DNA of 64,000 bases, from contig NC_063273.1 in NCBI RefSeq assembly GCF_910591885.1, positions 3,534,001 to 3,598,000 on the forward strand. The letters are read 5' to 3'. The notes beneath the pieces were generated by a model that saw only the letters and a list, made by a program, of their open reading frames with translations, was not told the origin of the DNA and made no database searches. Below are positions 1 through 11,638 of this stretch, piece after piece (the stretch's first letter is position 1; every line of letters starts with the position of its first letter). The translations under genes were made by a program, and so were the position numbers. Origin of the DNA: Bombus terrestris. Its lineage: Eukaryota; Arthropoda; Insecta; Hymenoptera; Apidae.

Positions 1-1900
1 CGCGTTTAATTCAGTAGCACTTTCGAACCCCCAGCGAAATTGACGTCACAACGCGAGGCAACAAGAAACCTTACCAGAGGAAACATCGCGAGGATTGGAA
101 ACTCTCGAGAGAAGAGTTTGGTTATAGCGAACGTAGCCAGTCGTTACACATAGCCTTTGTAGACTTTTAGTTATACCATGTTCTTGTGTATGCGTACTGT
201 CACACACGTACACAGCTTCACATAATTCGTTCGCCTCGTCGTGGTAATATTCGCCCTCTTAATTAACGTTAGTACTCGGAATAACCCAAGCGCTATGCTT
301 TAACAAACCTTAAACGGAATTTTCCTTCGACAAGAACGTTCGTTTCTAGATTGTAATAATCGCGGTGGATTCGAACAATCCACGTGATTTAATCTTGATT
401 AATGGTTTAAAGTTTGGAGTATGTTTCTACGGGATGATAGTTTGGCTCGAGATGTAACGTGTTTTTGTTTTCTATGCTGCGATTCTTTGATTCGGAAATA
501 TCAGATTTAAAAATACCAGGCTTCGTTAAAGAAGAAATTGGTCAAAGTATACGTTAGGGATTTGAATTTCCTGTAATTAATTTGAATTTTGATAACGTTG
601 CGGTAGAAAATTGCTGTAAGCAATGGACAACGTTAGATTAACATTGTACGAAATTAAAAGTGGGAACTTTTATCGTAGAATTGTTGTAATTTCTGGCTTC
701 AATTTTCTGTAGCACAATAAGCAGACGTATATTTTCATCATATTCAGCAACTCATCTTCCGGCTTCTATAATTTTATTTTCTACCTCGCCTCGTTCAGAA
801 GCTCGGTTTAGAGGGAAAAAAAGAACACATTCATGTTCTATAAACATCAACAATTTCGCTCCTACCTCTGTCCTTTACTTCCTTGAAGTTTCTCAATTTT
901 CAATATCGCAATGAGAAAATAAAAAAAAAATAAAGAGAATAAAGAACTATTTATTACGCGGTTTCTACGTTTTCGTTCCTTCTTTTTTCCAATTTCGCTT
1001 CTTTCGAGTTTATTATTCAATCGCAAACGCATGTTTGTATTTTATAATAAGTAAAGAAACATCCATTCATTCTTCGGTTAACGCTGAAACAAATTTTTCA
1101 CGCAAATATTCTTTATCTTTACAGCGTTGTATACATGCAACCTTTGAAGATTGATTTCAAAGTTTATCTACTTTTTGCGTGGATGGTTAAAATGATGTAA
1201 AAATTATGTAAAGATTTCATAGAAGCAACAGTGAACTGCTTATGAGATTAAGCTTGAGGTGATTTGCATGGTAATTTTCTGCTTGACATTTCACATCTTC
1301 CCAGGATCTTTTAGTGAAAATTTGTCAACTTCTCGATACTGAAGTATTATAAAATATCTGTCACTCGAATGTTAGAAATTTCCCGTTTTTTATGATTCTA
1401 TTTTTATGTCTCAATACACGCGAAAAATTCATATTTACATTTCAATGTTGTTCCCATATAATACAAATGACTTTTACACCCACTTTTCTTCTTTCTACTC
1501 TTTCTACGATTCTTCAAAACTAACTGAAAATTCTTCTCCGTTTCACTTAAATCCTTCAACGCTCGTAAATTGCGATAGAACGTAATTCCTGCTTCGTATC
1601 CAGGTTTTAAACAAAATAAGCCTGCAATAAACTTCTGACAATCGAAACTCGATGAAAACACACATAGATATCCATTGGCAAGAAATGTCTGCCTCTTACT
1701 GATAACCATTCAACGTACAATAAAGGCGTATTACTATTATTATCGATATTATTACAAATACCAATTTCATTCTTTCTGCTTTCTATTATTCCCATCGTTA
1801 CCATAAAGCCATACAAGAATCGTCGTTTCATATCCATCGAAGTCAAACACGAAATCACCAGCGTGCTTTGCTGTCTGCTAAACTAACACACGTTCAGAAG
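1..1900. other. AT-rich non-coding stretch
   Basis: No supported gene. Short minus-strand open frames at 1404-1858 overlap each other and look random. A perfect 7-bp-stem hairpin (GTGGATT, loop CGAAC, AATCCAC) lies at 365-383. It resembles a tRNA T-arm on the minus strand, but no acceptor or anticodon arm accompanies it. Confidence 0.6.
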
Positions 1901-2340
1901 GAAAACTCGACGAGAGGGAAACATTATGAACGCGCGAGTTCTCTCGGAGGAAGACCCACTCGAACGAGCCGCGAATCGGAAAGCCGGCTAATAATGGTCG
2001 AACGGCAAACAAGGCGCATTATATTGCCGCTATAAATTGCAGCGCTATACTTAATTTACGCGGCGCACGAAGAGCGAGAGAAAGCGAGAAGGGAAGAGAA
2101 AGAGAGAGGAAGTCAGAATGGGATGGCGCGTTCGCCTTCCCTTCTCGAAACTTTACCAGTTAGCAGTTACCGATAATTATCCGCGCCGCTTTCCTTTCAC
2201 GGGGCGCGAAATTATAACGCTCCGCTGGTCCCGGCGAAAAGCTCGCGGCCTCGAAACTTTTCATCGCCGATCGCCTCGCCGATCCTCGCCGATTCTCGCT
2301 TCCTCGCCCCGTAAAAAAAAAAATCAAATTCCTCTTTAAC
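1901..2340. other. CpG-rich block with purine tract and TCGCCGAT repeats
   Basis: GC rises abruptly. There is a purine-rich run (GAGAG type) at about 2070-2112 and three imperfect tandem copies of a TCGCCGAT-like unit at 2264-2297. A TATAAATT sits at 2032-2039 between GC-rich flanks. The 73-codon open frame at 2118-2339 is Arg- and Ser-rich and probably non-coding. The block could be a regulatory element or promoter of either strand. Confidence 0.4.
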
Positions 2341-5300
2341 GTTAGAATTATCGTTGATCGTAGTGCAGAAGCGATAGCGAAGAAACTATAACGAAGGGCA
2401 TACGATAAAATATAGGATGCAGAAAGAATGGGATGTTTGAATTTACAAGCATAGATGCAAGTTTGGCAAAAATTCGGCGAGTGATTTCACTAGAAATTGA
2501 TCGATTAATTACGTGGTTCCTATAACGCGCTAATGGAACTTGTTAAGAATGTAATAGCATTAAGGTATTGTTCAAATCCTATATAATACCACGGTATAAG
2601 TAGAAAAGTAGGTAGAAACTCAGTTACAAAGCACGTTGTAACATATTAATAACGACGCGATAAATTCCGAGAATCCAACTTCACGAGACGATTTTACTTC
2701 AATTTTTGATTTTATTTCGTATCGACACAAAGCCACATGCACGCGCGTGAATCGTTCACAAACATTACGAGTTTCGCGTGGTGCGAAACAAGCGCGAAGA
2801 GGCGAAATTTCAATTTCGAGTAGAATTTACGGAACGAATCCGACGAAATGGATTCCCCGAGCTGGTGATCGATGCCTCTATTGCGCCACATCCAATTGAC
2901 CTGGAGAAATCCGGTAATATATTTATAGAGGAGGAACGTAACTGCCATATATCAACAAAAGCCATGCATTGGCAGAATCTGCCGCGTTTACAACAATCGT
3001 TGTTTCCCAAAAGTAGGAAAAAGGAAAATAGACGAAGATCGGCGTGTTAAAACGGTGGAATTCGCGAAGTAAATGCTACGATCACTATCGGATATTTATT
3101 ATTTATTATTATTCAGATATTAAATTTCGAGCACTTAAGTTTTCATTATCTTCATTACTGTTACAAATGAAATCGTTCGTGCGATATTTAGAGTCATAGT
3201 AATTGAAGATTACAGTCCCACCGGAGTAATTTACATATTCTGATTATACTTGAATTATTGTCATACTCGTTGCTCCCGATCGAAGATATTTTATTTAATA
3301 ATAATTTGAACACAGCAAACAGGACTTTATTACACACATTGTAAATGCTTTGTAAAATTTATCACTCTGATTGACAGTGCATCACGTGCGAGAAATCTCA
3401 TAGAATATCCTGTCTTAACGATAGTACTATGGACGACTGAAGTATTTGAAAAAAAAAAGAAAGGAAAAACGAACGTGTCTACATATTTTACAAGAAATCA
3501 CAAAATTTCTATAAAACATTACGAATTGATCGTTTAGACTATTCGGATAATTCTAACGTTAACGACTACTTTCAGTGGACAAAGGCTGGCGCGATGGCCA
3601 TCCTTTTTCTAGATGGGGTTATGTTCTCAACGAAATCTACCGTGTAAGAATGTAGCGTGTGCTCGCAACAACATTACCATTATTCATAACTACTTTCAGA
3701 ATGTAGAATACCTAAGTACGCTAAGATGTAGGGTCGTGTCTGATTCTGCTTCTGAATTGCATCTGAATAATCTACTTAAAGTCTGGCCTGAATATTTCAT
3801 CGCCTACTACATCAGACTTTACTAAAATCTTTCTTATTATACGCAATAAGCAACGTACGTAGGTATTCATTGACGCACTCTATTTTCGTAACTTCAAATT
3901 ATATCTCATAGAAAGAAAAAGTGGACAAAGTTAACGTCTATATATGCAGGTAAGCCAAATAAGTTAAACAAATTATTCGAGCATAATAAATGAATCTAAT
4001 GTAAGCTTGCAACTTCTAACGTAATAATCATTGCTTTATAAATCGATCAGATACTTCTAGTTCATTTTTACCATCGTCACATCTCTAAAAGTTTACAGAT
4101 CTCTTTGATATCGTTTTCCTTTGCTTACAAATTTTGATCAGTATACAATTTCTCAACCAGACTTTCTACATTCAATGACTGATACGTAGCACAAATTATA
4201 CAGCGTGTCCAATCTAAATGGGGACAGTTCTAATATCCGAGAAGAATATGAAAGGCAGGAAGAAATATTTCAAATGAAAATTGTGAAACATCAAAGAGGA
4301 AGAACCATGTATATCATACAGTCGTAACTCAAATACGAACAATTCATTTCGGAACACACCATACTGATTAAAACGTATCAATTCAATATATCTATACTGT
4401 TCATCGATCATCACCACGCTATATTCTGTAATAAAAGCCTAGCTCTCGCCCCATCTAGATCACGGGAACATCGAAAATCGTTCAACATAAAACCACGCGA
4501 CGCGACTTATTGAACCCAGAATTTAGCACAAACCTATATTCACATACCAAAAGAAATAAAAATGAGAAGAAAAGAAAGCGCAAAGGAGAAACTACTTAAA
4601 TCGACGAACAAGCTGAAATGAGGTGGACCGAGGATGATAATAGGGTGTAAACCTTCGGAAATAAGCTAAATTCTTCCTACTTACAGCTGGTTAAATATGC
4701 AGCGAAATATCAGAGTGTGGCCAGCGATGACCATATCCTCGATAATATAGTGCGATACTTGGGAGGTATCCTGCATAACTCGAAGCAGGCAACGGAAGGA
4801 GGGTGAACAGCGTACACGGCGAAATAATATTCCTCGACCATAATTTCGTACCGCCTCGCTCTCTCGCACGGCTCTCTCCGTGTATTTTACCTTGGATATG
4901 GTATCCATAATGCATCCAGAAGATGTAACTCTAGCCGGCGAACGGCCAATATAAACGCGAACGTTGATGCTTGAAGGAGAACCGGACGTTTTCGATCGAA
5001 TCGTCGTTAACGTTTCACGAGACGTCGCCGTACGATAAAAAGCGTATTGCTACCCTCGATGACAATGGAGAAGGGAACGTTGAAATGTTGCTGCTTAAAC
5101 TTTCACGTATGTGCATTTGTAAAGCGACATTCGATGCTGAATTTTATTTTACCCGCAGTACAGGTACAAAGGTGTAGCGGCTGGAGTGCAGGAATTTCGA
5201 GATACGTTGCTTTGTCTATGAATACTTGTAAATTGTCGATAGGATGAGGATGAATTTATTTTGTAGAAAGATTTCAAAGTATGACACACAATCTTAAATA

Positions 5301-6636
5301 TATTAACAGGTGTTACATCTAGTTGAATAAATTTCAAACATTTCGCCCTTTATTTTTGTATTCTATTTAACGCAGTAGAAGTTAATTTGGAACATTCAGA
5401 AAACAATCGCGTCTATTAAAAGAAGCTTCGCACGAAACCCAGCAAATTCTATTTGAAATGCCTCCAACAATAAGTTCTACTCTTTTCGAATAGGAAACAG
5501 TTTATGAGATAATTGCATGCGAATGCAAACTATGTATGCGAGAGTAACTTTTCAATAATAGAACACCGACTATATTATTCGGCGAATACTGGACGATGCA
5601 TTAATAATAGCAGCTTTGCGCCTACTGTCTTAAGTATCGCGCGAATGTATGGTGACACGAATCCATCAACAAGGTTCGGACAAACAGAACTAATGCACCC
5701 TTGGAAGTACTATTTTAAAGAGTCACAGAAGTTGTATTCACGAATGGCATTTCTCCAAAGTAAACCTTCGCAGGAAATACGTGGTACAGTGGAACAAGTC
5801 TTGCAAAAATAAAAGCAATAAGCTTAAACAGATTCAACTTACAAATAAAAACTAACTAAATTGAGAATGCGACGAAAATAAAATTTGTTCTTTCGAATAT
5901 TTCTTTTATTTATACTATGGGCCTATGTTGGGCCATTGACGGAAATATTTTATAAAAAACAAACAAATATAAATCAAATTAGTTTCTTTTATCAAGGCGT
6001 TAATAAGAAAAAGAAACGAGTCGAAAGATGGACCAAAAAAATGTTTAACGTGAAATTTGACGATAGTCACGATTAATTTTTTCTCGACAAAGCTTCCCGT
6101 CTCGTAGTTTATGGCGTGACAATCGGGTTACGCAAGCAATATTACGCAACGGCAATTTATTCGCATAAACAACTGAATTCCTCGGGTTTGGCACGATGAA
6201 CCACGTTGCAGTGAAGCAAAATATTTTCGAGCATCCTCCATGTGCGGTATTTAAGACTCGAGCCAGTGAAGTTACGAGGAAATTATGAATCAGTAGCTTC
6301 GGATCGTCTAGGGAACGTATTTCCAAAAATAGGAAACTTTTACTATTTCGTAATTTGTTTCTTGCAATTAATTCAATCGAAAATTTTACAACGTGTTCGT
6401 ATTGTAATTACACGCGTGAAAGTTTATAAAATAAGAAAGTATAGGAAAAATATGTCTGTACCTAATAAGCAAATGCGTCGAAGAAACGATGTTTCTGGAT
6501 TCGAGTGGATTTCAGTTGCTCGAATGTATTCTGGAAACTCATTACTGAAAGTCAATCTCTCGAAGCTTACGCGCTTTTTCAAACTAGTCGTCTGCATTTG
6601 TCACTGTCACGTGTTCATGTCATGTTTCATTCCTAC
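2341..6636. other. Mostly AT-rich non-coding DNA
   Basis: Apart from the possible repeat end at 4197-4345, nothing is clearly functional. A minus-strand frame is open from about 5057 to 4682 and ends at a GTAAGT-like donor (4678-4683), but no good acceptor precedes it. The plus-strand frame 5513-5812 (99 codons) is followed by AATAAA and reads like a soluble peptide, yet matches nothing known to me. The plus-strand frame 2778-3050 has overlapping antisense frames. Confidence 0.5.
4197..4345. mobile_element. Possible decayed end of an arthropod interspersed repeat
   Basis: The block starts TATACAGCGTGTCCAATC and goes on through GGGGACAG, CTAATATCC, GAATATGAAAG and CAAATGAAAATTGTGAAAC. The order resembles the ends of interspersed repeats common in arthropods that begin with ACAGGGTGTCCC, followed by an AT-rich interior. 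This is recalled knowledge of a general pattern, not a match I could test. A 67-codon minus-strand open frame (4214-4417) crosses it but shows no transposase motif. The opposite end was not found. Confidence 0.28.
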
Positions 6637-6734
6637 CTTCAATTTTAGTTCGCTGTTATAGCCTGACCGTCTTTCGTACGTTTTCAAATATGCCATGCCA
6701 GAGCCAAATTCGAAATCGATTCGAATCGTAAGCG
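6637..6734 (-). CDS. Candidate minus-strand exon, 98 bp
   Basis: The minus strand reads TTCTAACATTTCACTTTTTAG up to 6735, which combines a branch-point-like TCTAAC with a short pyrimidine tract and AG. After two bases a frame of 32 codons runs to AAG and a donor-like GTAGGA at 6631-6636. It begins LTIRIDFEFGSGMAYLK and ends ELKLK, a soluble-looking peptide. The same frame is open on both sides, from 6855 to 6607, so the splice sites are not needed to keep it open, which weakens the case. It matches nothing I recognise. Confidence 0.16.
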
Positions 6735-7572
6735 CTAAAAAGTGAAATGTTAGAACGCTCTTATAATTTTGAAAAATAGCTATTTTTGTCTTCGAAGATT
6801 TTCGCAAAGTGGCTGGTAGAGTGTTTCCAAACGGTTGATATTCAGAGAGTAGCATTTCTCGTAAAAATTAATTGTCGCTTAATGGAGAAGGTTCAATACC
6901 AGATAAATATAGACAATTGCACGTAAGATCGGATTTCGTGAATTATTCTACTAACGCATTCTTCATAATTTATTCTTGGACACGTAAATTCGGCCCTTTT
7001 GTATTTCTCTATTTCTTTAAAAGATATTTAGATACTCTCATCCAGCATACTCAGTTTCTACATCTTTACAATCTCTTTTAACTTTTTAGACTTTCGTCTC
7101 TTTAGAATATTCGTCGTTCACACCATTGTATCGTCTCACAACAACAAAATCGAGATTAATTTTCATTTCTACAGATGTTTACGCGTTATCATTCCGTCAA
7201 TCTATATAAACAATTTTAGTCTTACGTTCGGCTCTTCGCGCTATAATTAATTGTACATAAAATGTTGATAAAATTCTATCACACCAACGGAACAATATCT
7301 TTTGTCTACCAGTCTGAAGATTCTAAATCTCATGCTGCGACAAACCACACATTAAATCACTATCCAGGGAAACACAAATCCTAGGAAATCTCAGTCGCCC
7401 AAGGAATCCAAGAAACTGGAAGTGGAGCAAGAACCAGTTACAAACTCGCATCAGTTTACGTGTCGTGAGGTGGTACAGCAGTTCCACCACGTTGATCGCC
7501 GCTAAATTTCTCAAGATACGGACCAGGTTCATGACACGAGAACGAATGATTGCAGCCGGCTACGTGTTCAGG

Positions 7573-7606
7573 TACGTACGGAAATAATTGTTGCATATTT
7601 AATGAG
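7573..7606 (+). repeat. Short dispersed motif, copy 1
   Basis: The 34 bases from TACGTACGGAAATAATTG to TTTAATGAG are identical to 7728-7761. Similarity continues weakly for another 15-20 bp (GGTAACAG against GGTGACAG). The AT-rich core with ATTTAATGAG is followed by CG-rich DNA in all three copies. Confidence 0.85.
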
Positions 7607-7727
7607 GCGTGAGGTAACAGAGTCACGCTAGGCGAGCGTCAATTTCCTCGCGGAAAATTTACCATTTTCACGGTCCGAACCTCCTGGTGTCCAAAGAAGA
7701 CTCGAAGCGTCACGGAACGTGCCTGCC

Positions 7728-7761
7728 TACGTACGGAAATAATTGTTGCATATTTAATGAG
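7728..7761 (+). repeat. Short dispersed motif, copy 2
   Basis: Exact 34-bp copy of 7573-7606, offset by 155 bp. It lies inside a 102-codon plus-strand open frame (7687-7995) with an acidic C-terminal part. That the motif also occurs outside this frame suggests it is not coding. Confidence 0.85.
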
Positions 7762-8706
7762 ACGGAAGGTGACAGGATTGCCGGATCCTGCTTTATTCTT
7801 GCTTCCAACTGCATCTCAGTCGATCTTCCGCTGGAAATGGATCAATTTCGAGGATCCTGCAACGAGGACCTTGGAAAGATAGCAACGCGTGATTCGGAGG
7901 AAATCTTGAATGATGACGCTATTTTGGATGATTTAATGGTTAGCGAGAATATTGAAATAGTTGAGAATTTTGATCATGCAGCAATGGTTCAGTGATTGAA
8001 GTTATTACTTTGCTAATAGTTAAAGATAAAAGAAGGGAAATTTTGGGAAATGTTTTTAGGGATTGTTCGTGATATCGTAGTTTTTTTCAACAAAATTTTA
8101 CTCATTAGAATTTAGTCCGATTTAAATATTGGGAAGCTCTTCCTATAATCTTCATTTTTCAATAAGAATTGCCCATAAAATAATTACCATTGACGATATT
8201 TCTTCGGATAATAAATTTGTTTCTTCTAACATGAACAATATCCTAAATATAGCAGGTCCTTGAATACTCATTCAAAAGCAGAATCTACTACATTTAACTC
8301 GATGAATTTAAGTAACATATAATATTAGTAAGAGAAAGAATATCTCCATCGTTTTAACATCGCGTACATTATGAAATTCATTAATTTAAAAGAGAGCCTT
8401 ACACATACGAATCGTAAAACCAGGACCTACGTACATGTATTAAGATTGTATTCTTCGGAAAATTTTTCCCATATAAATAATATTGTTAGGCTAGCGTAAA
8501 TAGAACAGGAATAAAAGTGTTCTATCGGTGTTACAATTTTTGAGAAATATTTTTAAACGACACCGATAATATCACTACGTCATGTATACAACTTGCAGAC
8601 GATATTAGTATTGTTTTGCAATTTGTCTATACGAATTTATATTTTCATAAACACGATTAAAGAACCGAAACAGAGATTTGTTTCTTCGATAAAATATTAT
8701 AACCAG

Positions 8707-8740
8707 TAAAATAAAATAAAATAAAATAAAATAAAATAAA
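8707..8740 (+). repeat. (TAAAA)n microsatellite
   Basis: Nearly seven uninterrupted copies of a five-base unit in AT-rich DNA. Confidence 0.95.
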
Positions 8741-8995
8741 CAAAACGTATCTCGAGTAAACGCAATACCTGGCCGTTGCTACAACGAAGTATTAAAAAGA
8801 ATAAAAACTTAAGTTAAACGAGTGATTGTTTCGAATGGTTAGTTAACAGTTTCCAACGCGAGGAAACAATGTCAGTCACCCCCTTCGTCCGTGAATTAAA
8901 AGTAACAACAATTCCGTAAGGTACTCACTAATCGCAAAATAGTGGAAACGATCGGTGCCAGGCGTGGTCGTTGAATTTTCAGTAAACTTAATTGT

Positions 8996-9022
8996 GAAAA
9001 TAATTGCTGTACATTTAATGAG
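8996..9022 (+). repeat. Short dispersed motif, diverged copy 3
   Basis: Twenty-seven bases ending in ATTTAATGAG match copies 1 and 2 with about four mismatches. The similarity to copy 1 extends weakly on the right (GGGTCACCCT against GAGTCACGCT). The three copies could be parts of a decayed element or a repeated regulatory site. Confidence 0.6.
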
Positions 9023-11257
9023 CCGGACGGGTAAATAGGGTCACCCTGCTGCCACGCTAAACTACCCTCCGTGTATTGTATAAGCACCTTCAGTTCAACT
9101 TCTTCTTTTTCTTCTTCCTCTTCTTCTCCATTCGCCTCTTCTTCTGCTCCGCTTTTATTAGCCCCGTTTTCTCTCGTACAACTCGCGCGCGACTTCACGG
9201 ATAATTAATTTAGTTTTGCAATTTCTCCCGCCGAAGGAACGCCAGCGTACTGCGATTTACGTTCGTTCCAACCGTCTTCCTTACCGTTCTCCTTCGGCCC
9301 TCTCTCGTGCCATTTCGCTTTGTGCGCCGCGAAATCGTCCTGGGCTTGTTTACCTGCGTGCTTTCGTGGAATTCATCGATCGTTACACGCGGTAAATATG
9401 ACGTCGACTCGTTCGAAAACACAACAGAAACACGCGGAACGCTGTTTGGTAGACCTCTGTGCAAAACAAGGAATAGACTGATCTCTGCGAAAGTATTTAC
9501 GCATCTACCACAGTAAACTTTTATGTACTATATGTGATATATAAAGATATTTCGAAATTTCATGAGCGCTGTAACGAAACGCGACTATCATAATTAATAT
9601 ACATAAGTAGAAATTGCATCCGAAAATGTACTAGTAATTCTGAACGGATTTGGAAATAAACAAATACTATTCGTTCTATTACTTATTCCGCTTGGACAGT
9701 TATGAAAATAACGAATGGATGCTATATAGCTAAATTTATGGACTTTGTGGTGTTACTAAGCCATGAATAATAACTTCCAAGGCGTTCGCAAGTTTGTCCA
9801 ATAGATTCCAGTTCAATACATTCATTGCAAATCGATTATAAATCGATCATAAATATTTCCAGAGCATTAAAGTTACTAATTCGCTACGTTGAAAAAGCAG
9901 CGTGCAAAAAGAGAAAAGAAAGACAAGAGAGAAACAAAAGCAGAAAAAAAAGGAGATCAGAACGTTGATTCGACTTTAAACGTTAATCTTCTCTGGCCTA
10001 ATCACCAACGACGAGGCCAGGCCTCGTGTTCTTCGGTTGGGTTCATCTGGCTCCGCAGCCAGTCTAAAAAGAACACTCGAAATATCGCATGTTGCAGTGG
10101 TCGTAGCCTCAAAATTTCATTCGTGTACAGATGTGTATAGCCTGTGTGTTTGTGCGGGGAATGGGCGCAAGCTCGACGAAGAAGAGATGAGAAGAGAAGG
10201 AGATGGCGGAGCGAGCGGACGTCGCATGGGCTGTGTGCAGCCTGAAACCTGGAAGCCTGGATGGGTGGGGGTCAAGTGGCAAATATTAGTAGGAAAACTG
10301 GCGTTGCCGAGCATGCGAGAGCTTCGCGACGAAAGCTGCTTAAACGTTCCCTTCCCTCGCCACCGTTCAACCAGCTCCACCTCCCCAAAAACCTCTCGTT
10401 TCTCTGCCACCCACGTCGAGGAAACCAGCCATCCCTGTAGCCCTCCGAGGTTTCTCTCTCCAACACAATTCCGCCTCGGCGAAGTTCCCCTGCCTTCCAC
10501 TCGGTGGTTAAAGTTCCAAACGGATCCGTTGTGTGTGCGTGAGAGCGAGCAAGCCAGGATGAACGAGAAGAAGAAAGAGAGACGAAGAGGGAATCGCAGT
10601 AGCGATGCTAGAGGAGTAGCAGCTTCCAACTGGTAGGATGCACTACCGGCCTAGCGATAATAATAGTGCCGGTATATTCCTTTGAGGGGTGAGAGCACAC
10701 AGGGAAGACTTTTCGCGAATCGTGTACGTATCTGCTTCGTTTATGTTCGCGTATTTACTGGCATAGTTGGTATCGTGCTTCGACCAGGGACTTGCGATGC
10801 CGATAAAGGGAACGTTAGAATATGAGGATTTGCGGTATGATCGGTGAGGAGCAGAGAGGTTATTTTATACAGTTATATTTCAAGTATAATGATAGGTTTC
10901 CAAATCTGTAGACTGTGCTCGATCGATCATTTCGAGTTCTTCGCAAAGGTAATGGAAACACGAAAAATAAACTTTGTTTTAAATTGGTGTGCAGAGCAGA
11001 GTGAATTTGTTCGGTACAATTAGATTTGAAGAAACAGACGGTATAACGATAAGTTTTAAAAACTATGGCTTGTATGTGACTATCGATTTTCTGAATTTTG
11101 ACGAGGATAAAGAAAATAGAACATCGTTCGATATCTGAGACTAACGTATGAAAGATATAATCGATCAGTTTGACTTGCAAGTGGTTCGTTTAGCCATATT
11201 TATATTACTGAAACGAATTAATCAGAGATATTGAATAATATCGAGGTGGATATTAAA

Positions 11258-11638
11258 CGTGTCGATTGGTTTTTAATAAAGAGACGAGTGATCAAATTGT
11301 AATAGTCGATTATATTAAAATCACTGCAAGTACTAGCACAGAAATAGCGTACACTGATCGTACTCGTCGCTCGCTCGAAACAATTCAACTCCTCTACTCG
11401 CTAATTACTCTACTATTGAACCGTCCTAGAGAGCACGTTCGTCTAATTATAACTACAGTTGTTGTTATAAAAAGCTCCAACGTAACTCCGGTTGACGATT
11501 GCAAATAACGACGATAATATTTTGCCCGCAGTTCGTTTACCTTTGAACCTAGCAAACCAAAACAACGTTGGTCCATTCCAAGGCATAATAATATGGGACT
11601 CTCCCATTCAAATCTTCCATTGACTCATGTGCCGCTAC
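11258..11638 (+). repeat. Dispersed repeat, copy A (about 380 bp)
   Basis: This block is homologous, in the same orientation, to 24536-24908. Similarity starts around GAGACGAGTGAT, is patchy in the middle (TCGTCGCTCGCT is shared), is strongest at 11477-11570, and ends near TGTGCC. The conserved 94-bp core differs at only a few positions between copies. No coding potential is conserved between the two. Size and structure would fit a non-autonomous element or a solo long terminal repeat, but I see no clear terminal inverted repeats or target-site duplication. Family unknown. Confidence 0.7.

Larger units (their letters stand above)
6735..11257. other. Non-coding DNA with repeated motif, pyrimidine tract and a GC-rich block
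   Basis: Besides the three motif copies and the (TAAAA)n repeat, 9090-9160 is a CTT-rich pyrimidine tract that produces a Glu-rich stretch in the minus-strand frame 8896-9198. That frame contains a GTGAGT donor-like site but has no acceptor. 10140-10640 is CpG-rich with a 199-codon plus frame and a 170-codon minus frame covering the same bases; the mutual overlap argues that composition and not coding keeps them open. Confidence 0.5.

Noticed and set aside
365..383. Hairpin resembling a tRNA T-arm (minus strand)
   Set aside because: Loop size is wrong and no anticodon, D or acceptor arm is present.
4682..5057. 125-codon minus-strand frame ending at a GTAAGT donor
   Set aside because: No convincing acceptor or start context, an overlapping second frame, and no recognised motif.
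10037..10636. 199-codon plus frame overlapped by a 170-codon minus frame
   Set aside because: Both strands are open over the same CpG-rich bases and neither peptide resembles a protein; low stop-codon density explains both.
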